From Brevundimonas diminuta 3F5N (GTDB lineage: Bacteria; Pseudomonadota; Alphaproteobacteria; Caulobacterales; Caulobacteraceae): a stretch of 52,800 nt of DNA. The translations under genes and the position numbers were made by a program. The notes below the pieces were generated by a model that was given only the letters and a program-made list of their open reading frames with translations, had not been told where the DNA came from and did not search any database. The number at the start of each line of letters is the position of its first letter. The stretch's first letter is position 1. Where the stretch lies: NCBI RefSeq assembly GCF_900163625.1, contig NZ_FUIE01000037.1, positions 1 through 52,800 on the forward strand, given 5' to 3'. Below, one piece after another: positions 26,874-33,166 of the stretch.

Positions 26874-29138
26874 TTAGCCGCGTGCGCGGTCGACGGTGTC
26901 GACGGACGGATTGGCCCGAAGGGCCGCGATGATCATGGTCGCGTGGCGGGCGTCTTCAACCTCTACGTCGATATCGACGTCGAAGAAGTCCTGCTGACGA
27001 TGCGCCATGCTGAGATTGAGGATGTTGCCGCCCGCCTCGCCGATGATGGTGGCGACCTGGCCCAGAACGCCTGGAGCGTTCTTCATCGTAGCGTGCAACT
27101 TGACCGCGCCGACAGCGCTGCGCTCGGCCTGCGGCGTCCATTGCAGATCCTGCCAGACGGAGTCGTCGTCCGCGAAATCGGCCAGGGTCTGGCAGTCGAT
27201 GGTGTGGACCGTCAGCCCCTTGTCCGGCTCAAGGATGCCGACGATGCGATCGCCGGGCACGGGGGAACAACACTGGCCGAAGTGGATGCTGACGCCAGGC
27301 GTCAGGCCGCTGCCGCGCACGAACAGGCGCGGCGATTCCGCGCCGATGCGCTTGCGTTCGGGTCCGGCCTTCAATTGACCCTTCAGCGCCGGGAACAGGG
27401 TCTCGGCCACGCGTGTCGCGGTCAGACGGCCCCGACCGATAGCGTCGAACATGTCCTCTTCGGACGGCATGGCGAAGGTCTTGAGCGTCTCGGTCAGCTT
27501 GACCTCTGTCAGCGCCTTGCCCGCGCGCTCCAGCGTCTGTTCCAGCGTCGTCTTGCCCAGACGCACGAACTCTTCGCGCTCCGAGGTCCGGATGTGGCGG
27601 CGGATGGCCGAACGGGCGCGGCCCGTGACCGTCAGGCTGCGCCAGTCGGTCGGCACCTCGCGCTTGGTCCCGCGGATGATCTCGACCACGTCGCCGTTCT
27701 GAAGCGCGGTGCGCATGGGCTTCAACTCGCCGTTGATCTTCACCCCGACGGCGGTGTCGCCGACCTCGGTGTGGACCGCATAGGCAAAGTCCAGCGGCAT
27801 CCCGCCGCGCGGCAGAGTGATCAGCGTCCCCTTGGGCGTGAAGACGAAGACCTGGTCCAGATACATTTCGAGCTTGGCGTGCTCGACCCAGTCCTCGCCC
27901 CCCTCCCCGTGCTCGATCACCTGAACCAGATGGCGCAGGTTCAGCAGGGGGTCGCGGCCGCCGTCCGCCTCCATCGCCTCGCGGTCGAAGCCGTAGGACT
28001 GGTTCTTGTAGGCCCAGTGCGCCGCCACGCCGTCCTCGGCCACACGATCCATGATCTCGGTGCGGATCTGCATCTCGATGCGCAGACCACCCGGCCCGAC
28101 CACCGTGGTGTGCAGCGAGCGATAGTTGTTCGACTTGGGCGTCGAGATGAAGTCCTTGAACCGCTCGGGCACCATCGGCCAGGCGCGGTGGATGACGCCA
28201 AGGGCGCGGTAGCAGTCGTCCTCGCTCTCGACGATGACGCGGAAGCCGTAGATGTCCGACAGGGACGAGAAGCCGACGGTCTTGCGCTGCAGCTTGCGCC
28301 AGATGGAATAGGGCGTCTTCTCCCGGCCCTTGACCCTGGCGCCAAGCCCCGCTTCGGACAGGACGCGTTCGATCTCGGGCGAGACGGCCTCGATGGCGCT
28401 GCCGTTTTCGAGTTTCAGGGCTTCCAGACGGCGCTGGATGGCGACGCGCGCCGTGGCGTTCAGATGTTCGAACGCCAACTCCTCCAGTTCGGCGGCGATG
28501 GAGTGGATGCCGATCGACCGGCCCAGCGGAGCGTAGACTTCCAGCGTCTCGCGGCTGATGCGCTCGCGCTTCTCCGGCTTCACGAAATGAAGGGTGCGCA
28601 TGTTGTGCAGGCGGTCGGCCAGCTTGACCAGCAGCACCCGCACGTCGCGCGAAATGGCCAGAATGAACTTCCGCAGGTTCTCGGCCTGGCGCGTATGCTC
28701 GGCCTGAAGCTCCAGCCGCGACAGCTTGGTCACGCCCTCGACCAGGACGGCGACCTCTTCGCCGAACATCTCGGCGATGTCCTCGCGCGTAGCCGAAGTG
28801 TCCTCGACCACATCATGCAGCAGGGCGGTGACGATGGTGGCCGTGTCCAGGCGATAGTCGGTCAGGATGCCCGCGACCTGGATCGGATGGGCGAAATAGG
28901 GATCGCCGGAGGCTCGCAGCTGCGAGCCGTGCATCTTCATCGCATAGACATAGGCGCGGTTCAGCAGCGCCTCATCGGCGGTCGGATCATAGGCCTTGAC
29001 CGCCTCGATCAATTCGAACTGGCGCATGATCGGTGCGCGTTTGGGTTCAGACAATACAGGGCCTTCAGACGACTTCGGCGCCGCCTCGGGAAGAGACGAC
29101 GCCGATGTGTTGTCCTGCAGATTCGCGGCGGGGTCCAT
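26874..29138 (-). CDS. rel: Bifunctional (p)ppGpp synthase/hydrolase (Rel/SpoT)
   Basis: A 754-residue RSH stringent-response enzyme. Domains in order: HD hydrolase (HGSQLRASGDPYFAHP near 70; TALLHDVVEDTSATRE near 105), synthetase (SLSDIYGFRVIVESEDDCYR near 290), TGS (VFTPKGTLITLPRGGMPLDF near 435), a central conserved-Cys region (IHFGQCCSPVPGDRIVGI near 625) and a C-terminal ACT domain. Both catalytic domains look complete, as expected for the single alphaproteobacterial RSH enzyme that controls growth and cell-cycle arrest. The chosen ATG adds a Ser/Pro-rich stretch before the usual start IMRQFELIEAVKAY at 29027; that inner ATG lacks a ribosome-binding site. It follows rpoZ. Confidence 0.95.
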   Translation of the reverse strand: MDPAANLQDNTSASSLPEAAPKSSEGPVLSEPKRAPIMRQFELIEAVKAYDPTADEALLNRAYVYAMKMHGSQLRASGDPYFAHPIQVAGILTDYRLDTATIVTALLHDVVEDTSATREDIAEMFGEEVAVLVEGVTKLSRLELQAEHTRQAENLRKFILAISRDVRVLLVKLADRLHNMRTLHFVKPEKRERISRETLEVYAPLGRSIGIHSIAAELEELAFEHLNATARVAIQRRLEALKLENGSAIEAVSPEIERVLSEAGLGARVKGREKTPYSIWRKLQRKTVGFSSLSDIYGFRVIVESEDDCYRALGVIHRAWPMVPERFKDFISTPKSNNYRSLHTTVVGPGGLRIEMQIRTEIMDRVAEDGVAAHWAYKNQSYGFDREAMEADGGRDPLLNLRHLVQVIEHGEGGEDWVEHAKLEMYLDQVFVFTPKGTLITLPRGGMPLDFAYAVHTEVGDTAVGVKINGELKPMRTALQNGDVVEIIRGTKREVPTDWRSLTVTGRARSAIRRHIRTSEREEFVRLGKTTLEQTLERAGKALTEVKLTETLKTFAMPSEEDMFDAIGRGRLTATRVAETLFPALKGQLKAGPERKRIGAESPRLFVRGSGLTPGVSIHFGQCCSPVPGDRIVGILEPDKGLTVHTIDCQTLADFADDDSVWQDLQWTPQAERSAVGAVKLHATMKNAPGVLGQVATIIGEAGGNILNLSMAHRQQDFFDVDIDVEVEDARHATMIIAALRANPSVDTVDRARG

Positions 29139-29197
29139 CGGCGTGTCCGTCTGAGGCCGCGCCGCCCGCCTTGCTACCTTGGTGACCAGGTCGGTCG

Positions 29198-29557
29198 TCA
29201 GTAGCGTTCCTCCTGGCCCCCGTCGCGGTCGCTCTGCAGCGCGCGGATCAGTTCGGCCTCGGCCATGTTCATGTGCTGCGGCTCGGCCAGCAGGGCCACG
29301 ACTTCGGCTTCATCCTCAGCCTCGGTGCGTTCATCGACGCGCTGCAGGGTGGTGATGATGTTCTCGCGCAGTTCGTCCGGCACGACGGTTTCGTCGGCCA
29401 GTTCGCGCAGGGCGACGACCGGGTTCTTGTCGTTGTCGCGGTCCAGCGTCAGCGGCGCGCCGTTGGCGATGTTGCGGGCGCGGTGGCCGGCCAGCAGAAC
29501 CAGACCAAAGCGGTTCGGCACCTTCTCGATGCAGTCTTCGACAGTGACGCGGGCCAT
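29198..29557 (-). CDS. rpoZ: RNA polymerase omega subunit
   Basis: A 119-residue protein starting [23 protein letters not shown], the conserved omega N-terminus that clamps the beta' subunit and in other bacteria forms ppGpp site 1. [20 protein letters not shown] and [10 protein letters not shown] follow, then an acidic C-terminal tail. AGAGGAA is a good ribosome-binding site 5-6 nt before the ATG at 29557. It is upstream of rel, the frequently seen rpoZ-spoT order, so a ppGpp-binding subunit and the ppGpp enzyme are cotranscribed. Confidence 0.95.
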   Translation of the reverse strand: MARVTVEDCIEKVPNRFGLVLLAGHRARNIANGAPLTLDRDNDKNPVVALRELADETVVPDELRENIITTLQRVDERTEAEDEAEVVALLAEPQHMNMAEAELIRALQSDRDGGQEERY

Positions 29558-29588
29558 GAAATTCCTCTGGCGGCAGGGAGAACCGCAC

Positions 29589-29617
29589 AAAATATAGGTT
29601 GAAAGCCGATTGTGCAA
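29589..29617 (-). promoter_or_regulatory. Putative sigma70-type promoter of the rpoZ-rel operon
   Basis: On the minus strand TTGCAC (29612-29617) is followed after 17 nt by TATTTT (29589-29594); TATATT (29591-29596) at 15 nt is the alternative -10. It lies about 30 bp before rpoZ, with a short AT-rich patch that stands out from the GC-rich background. Confidence 0.5.
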
Positions 29618-29687
29618 CGCCGCGAAGGCGGGATTGGGGCGGATCGGCGTGAGTTAAGCCTCCCCTCGCCCGATAGTCCGCCTCGCG

Positions 29688-30275
29688 TCAAGCCCTGGGC
29701 AGAGGGCGCGCGTCGCGGCCGACCTCGGCTTGCGCCGCCAGATCGCCCGCCCGACGGCCGCAGACAGGGTGCGTCCACTCCGGCGCCACCTCGGCCAGCG
29801 GTCCCATGACGAACAGCCGGTCCGCCGCGCGCGGATGCGGTAGAATCAGCCCGCTTAGGTCGCCGCTGAGACGCCCATAGGCGATCAGGTCCAGGTCGAG
29901 CGTCCGCGGCGCATTGCGCGCAGTCCGCACGCGGCCGAACAGATCCTCGATCCGCCCCAGGGTCCGCATCAGGGTCGAGGGGTCATGGGCGGTGCTGACC
30001 ACGGCCACGCCGTTCAGGAAAGGCGGGTCGGTCGGGTCGGGCCAGGCCTGGGACGACCACCAGGACGAACGGGCCAGCACATCCAACCCCTCGGCGCGGA
30101 ATCGGGCCAGCGCCGCCTCCAGCGCCTCCACGCAAGAGGACCAATCGCCCTTGTCATTGCACCCCAGTGCGACGATGACTGCCGCGTCCAGATCGATCTC
30201 GCGCCAGGATTCGCCTGCGGCGTCGGTCGGGGCTTTCATTTTCTCGACCATATCGACGGACTCATATTGGTTCAT
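29688..30275 (-). CDS. folK: 2-amino-4-hydroxy-6-hydroxymethyldihydropteridine diphosphokinase
   Basis: A protein of up to 195 residues in folate synthesis that transfers pyrophosphate from ATP to 6-hydroxymethyl-7,8-dihydropterin. VIVALGCNDKGDW near residue 34, FLNGVAVVSTAHDP near 86 and the signature RNAPRTLDLDLIAYG near 118, then ILPHPRAADRLFVMGPL, match HPPK. The first ATG (30275) overlaps the start codon of the divergent NYN gene by two bases; the ATG at 30239 would remove 12 residues not expected in HPPK and free the overlap. Other folate genes are not present here. Confidence 0.9.
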   Translation of the reverse strand: MNQYESVDMVEKMKAPTDAAGESWREIDLDAAVIVALGCNDKGDWSSCVEALEAALARFRAEGLDVLARSSWWSSQAWPDPTDPPFLNGVAVVSTAHDPSTLMRTLGRIEDLFGRVRTARNAPRTLDLDLIAYGRLSGDLSGLILPHPRAADRLFVMGPLAEVAPEWTHPVCGRRAGDLAAQAEVGRDARPLPRA

Positions 30276-30855
30276 GACTGATCACCCGGACGACCGCATC
30301 GCCCTGTTCATCGACGGCGCCAACCTCTATTCGGCGGCCCGCGCCCTGAACTGCGACCTCGACTTCAAGAAGCTCTCGACCTGGTTCGTCGGCGAAGGCC
30401 GATTGATCCGCGCCTATTATTACACGGCCATCATCGAGGGCGAAGAATTCTCGCCCGTGCGGCCGCTGGTCGACTGGCTCGATTACAACGGCTTCACCGT
30501 CGTGACCAAGCCGGTCAAACGCTTCACCGACGCCCAGGGCCACAGCCGCACCAAGGGCAATATGGACATGGAGATCGCCGTCGACATGCTGGAGCTGGCG
30601 CCGCGCCTGGATCAGGCGGTGCTGTTCTCGGGCGACGGCGACTTCCGCCGCGTGGTGCAGGCCCTGCAGGCCAAGGGCGTGCGCGTCACCGTCGTCTCGA
30701 CGGTCAAGAGCCAGCCGCCCCAGATTTCCGACGACCTGCGTCGCCAGGCGGACGCCTTCATCGACCTGGCCGACATCATGACCCAGGTCGGCAAGCCCAA
30801 GGCCGCGATGAATCAGGGCGTGACGCGCACCCTGGACCGGAGCGATCGCGCGTGA
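30274..30855 (+). CDS. NYN-domain (LabA/DUF88-type) putative nuclease
   Basis: A 193-residue PIN-like protein. IALFIDGANLYSAARAL near residue 9 supplies the first catalytic Asp, GNMDMEIAVDMLELA near 90 the middle Asp residues, and AVLFSGDGDFRRVVQALQAKG near 113 the C-terminal acidic pair. NYN proteins of this group are thought to cleave RNA; the target is unknown. The ATG at 30274 overlaps the folK start on the other strand; the frame is open far upstream, but only inside folK. The stop overlaps the GTG start of the glycosylase gene (GTGA). Confidence 0.9.
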   Translation: MTDHPDDRIALFIDGANLYSAARALNCDLDFKKLSTWFVGEGRLIRAYYYTAIIEGEEFSPVRPLVDWLDYNGFTVVTKPVKRFTDAQGHSRTKGNMDMEIAVDMLELAPRLDQAVLFSGDGDFRRVVQALQAKGVRVTVVSTVKSQPPQISDDLRRQADAFIDLADIMTQVGKPKAAMNQGVTRTLDRSDRA

Positions 30856-31496
30856 GCGCAGCATTGAACCCGGAACCAGCGCGCGACTGCCCCCTGTGCC
30901 CGCGCCTGGTCGAGTATCGGGCCGAGAACGCGCGCCAGAACCCGGACTGGTGGAACGGCCCCGCGCCGTCGTTCGGCGATCCGAACGCGCGCCTGTTGAT
31001 CGCGGGCCTGGCGCCGGGCCGCACCGGAGCCAACCGGACGGGCCGCCCCTTCACCGGGGACCATGCGGGCTGGCTGCTGTACGACACGCTGAAGAAGACG
31101 GGCTTCGCGCAGGGCCGCTATGACCCTGACGGGCATGACGACCTGACGCTGATCGACTGCATGATCACCAACGCCGTGCGCTGCGCCCCGCCGCAGAACA
31201 AGCCGACGGCGACGGAAGAGAACACCTGTCGTCCCTTCCTAGTGGATCGGCTGAGCGCCCTGCCCCGGTTGAAGGTGATCGTGACCCTGGGCGACGTGTC
31301 GCGACGCAGCATCCTGCGAACGCTGGGCTACCCCGGCTCGGCCATTCCGGCGGGACACGGGGTCGAGGGCCAAGTCGGCCGCTACACCCTGATCAACAGC
31401 TATCACTGCTCGCGGTTGAACACGAATACGGGACGGCTGACGGCCGAAATGTTCGAGGACATCTTCGTTCGCGCCAGAGCGGCGCTGGAGACCTGA
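30852..31496 (+). CDS. Family 5 uracil-DNA glycosylase (UdgB-like)
   Basis: A 214-residue base-excision repair enzyme. CPLCPR (Cys13, Cys16) at the N-terminus and CAPPQNKPTATEENTC near residue 115-131 give the four Cys of the [4Fe-4S] cluster. GLAPGRTGANRTGRPFTGD near 52 is motif A of family 5 (UDGb), where the general-base Asp of other families is missing. The C-terminal NSYHCSRLNTNTGRLT is motif B. UdgB acts on uracil, hypoxanthine and other deaminated bases. It starts GTG at 30852, overlapping the NYN stop by 4 nt. It converges on the amidase gene with only 4 nt between stops. Confidence 0.9.
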   Translation: MSAALNPEPARDCPLCPRLVEYRAENARQNPDWWNGPAPSFGDPNARLLIAGLAPGRTGANRTGRPFTGDHAGWLLYDTLKKTGFAQGRYDPDGHDDLTLIDCMITNAVRCAPPQNKPTATEENTCRPFLVDRLSALPRLKVIVTLGDVSRRSILRTLGYPGSAIPAGHGVEGQVGRYTLINSYHCSRLNTNTGRLTAEMFEDIFVRARAALET

Positions 31497-31504
31497 GGCC
31501 TCAG
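31493..31504. repeat. 12-bp palindrome carrying the stop codons of two convergent genes
   Basis: CTGAGGCCTCAG is a perfect palindrome. The TGA of the glycosylase gene (31494-31496) and the TGA of the amidase gene (31501-31503, minus) sit symmetrically in its arms. No terminator is seen in the 4-nt gap. Confidence 0.6.
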
Positions 31505-32712
31505 CCGCCGGCGATGTCCCCGGCGACCATCACCGGTGCGGCCGGCTCGCGGAAATAGCGGTCGATGCCCTCGGCGACCGAGCGCATCAGGCGGCGGCGG
31601 GCGCGTTCGTCGTTCAGGACGCGCTCGTCTTCCGGATTGGTGATGAAGCCCATCTCCAGCAGAATGGCCGGAACGTCAGGCGCCAGCAGCACGGCCAGAC
31701 CCGCATCGCGGTGGCTGCGCCGCAGCAGCGGATGATCAGCCCCTTCCAGATGGGTCAACAGCACCCGCGCGAACTGGGCCGAGCGGTTCTGGGTGGCGCG
31801 CTGGGTCATGTCCAGCAGGATGCGATCGACCGAAGGATCGCGTCCCGGCAGGCGCAGATCGCGCTGCCAGTCGTCGCCCTTGGTGAACTCGCGCACGGCG
31901 CGACCGGCGCCCTGTTCGGACAGGGTGTAGACGCTGGCGCCGCGCAGGGCCGGGTCGGAACCGGCGTCGGCGTGCAGCGAGATAAACAGGTCGGCGCCCG
32001 CGTCACGCGCGATCTGCACCCGACGGCCGTGGACTACATAGACGTCGCCGTCGCGGGTCAGGCGCACGCGATAGCGGCCGGTGCGCTCCAGCGCCGTCTT
32101 CAGCTCGCGGGCGGCGGCCAAAGTGACGGCCTTTTCCTGAACATGCTGGCCCTGGGCGCCGGGATCGCGACCGCCGTGGCCGGCGTCGATGACGATCAGG
32201 GGCTTTTCAGCACGCGCCTGTTCGCGGCGCGGCGCGGCGACCGGGACCGCAGCGGCGGCGCCCGTGGCCTTCAGGTCGATGACGTAACGATAGTGGTCCA
32301 CCCCGTCGCCCGGCGGCAGCAGGAAGCGACGCTCGATCTCGGCGCCGCGCGCCAGGTCCAGCCGCACGCGCGACGCGCCCGAAGCCGCGCTGACCTCATA
32401 GCCGCGCACCAGGCCCGAGCCGCTGCCTTCCAATCCACGCGCAGGGCTGACGCCCGCCAGCGACAGGATCACCCGCCCGGCCGAGCCGTCCTCAACCACC
32501 TGCCCTCGGGTCGTGCGACCCAGATCCAGAACCACGCGGGTCCGCTGGCTGTCGCCGCCGAAGCGCAGACGCACGATTTCGCCGTCCGGACCGAAGGCCA
32601 GACCGCGCGTCGCCGTGAGCGCGACAAGGCAGATGACGACGAACGCCAGGCCGGTCATCGACCATTCGCGCACGCCCCAACGGCTCAGATTGTCACGCCA
32701 CCGACCCAACAT
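31501..32712 (-). CDS. N-acetylmuramoyl-L-alanine amidase (AmiC-type, AMIN plus amidase_3)
   Basis: A 403-residue periplasmic enzyme that cleaves the amide bond between muramic acid and the stem peptide during cell separation. An N-terminal hydrophobic signal/anchor (about residues 20-37) is followed by an AMIN-like domain (LRFGGDSQRTRVVLDLGR near 52) and an amidase_3 domain from about 172. Zinc ligands are seen in VIDAGHGGRDPGAQG, in DLFISLHADAG near 242, and the catalytic Glu in ILLEMGFITNPEDE near 355. Caulobacterales usually have one such amidase, activated by LytM factors. Confidence 0.93.
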   Translation of the reverse strand: MLGRWRDNLSRWGVREWSMTGLAFVVICLVALTATRGLAFGPDGEIVRLRFGGDSQRTRVVLDLGRTTRGQVVEDGSAGRVILSLAGVSPARGLEGSGSGLVRGYEVSAASGASRVRLDLARGAEIERRFLLPPGDGVDHYRYVIDLKATGAAAAVPVAAPRREQARAEKPLIVIDAGHGGRDPGAQGQHVQEKAVTLAAARELKTALERTGRYRVRLTRDGDVYVVHGRRVQIARDAGADLFISLHADAGSDPALRGASVYTLSEQGAGRAVREFTKGDDWQRDLRLPGRDPSVDRILLDMTQRATQNRSAQFARVLLTHLEGADHPLLRRSHRDAGLAVLLAPDVPAILLEMGFITNPEDERVLNDERARRRLMRSVAEGIDRYFREPAAPVMVAGDIAGG

Positions 32713-33166
32713 CAGAGGGAATTCGCCCTGCAGTTTAGAAGTCAGGATGGGCCCAGGGTTTAAGGATTTCGTTAAGACCTCTTACCGGCGCGCGGTTCTT
32801 TTATTTTCCGCAACATCTGCCTATTATCGGTTCCGCATGCGATCGATCGCGCCGCCCGTCATCTGTTGGGCTCAGGCGCGCCCTCCTCGCGGCGTTGAAC
32901 TTTTCACCAATTCCGAGGATCGCGCGGCCTGGCCGTCGATCCGAAGATACGGGTTCGGGATGCAGCCTTGATCGGCGCGTCCGGGCCCAGGACCGACAAC
33001 CTTATGGGCCGACCCGCCTGCGCTCCCGAACGGCAAGATCATGCCGCTCTCGCTTTCTGCGAGGGGATGACGCGCGCCCTGGCCCCCATTTCCATTCGGC
33101 GAGCCGCCCCTATTCCCGCGACTGAGTTCGCGGCGCACGGCCTGGCGCGCCTGAGAGAGACCTTCA
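32713..33166 (+). promoter_or_regulatory. Long intergenic region and probable 5' UTR of rne
   Basis: A 454-bp gap between the divergent amidase gene and rne without a convincing gene. A good -10 (TATTAT, 32822-32827) in an AT-richer patch could start an rne transcript with about 330 nt of leader; the -35 is poor. Long structured rne leaders serve autoregulation in E. coli. AT-rich patches near 32759-32780 contain two TTAA half-sites, but at the wrong spacing for a standard CtrA box. GAGAGAG precedes the rne ATG. Confidence 0.45.

Noticed and set aside
26943..29204. A 750-codon open frame antisense to rel
   Set aside because: Same cause: it mirrors the codon bias of rel and carries no motif or ribosome-binding site.
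32759..32775. A CtrA box between the amidase and rne genes
   Set aside because: TTAA half-sites are present but 8 nt apart, where the consensus needs 7; too weak to claim.
32895..33125. A small open frame inside the rne 5' region
   Set aside because: TTG start, no ribosome-binding site, Arg-rich composition, no similarity to a known leader peptide.
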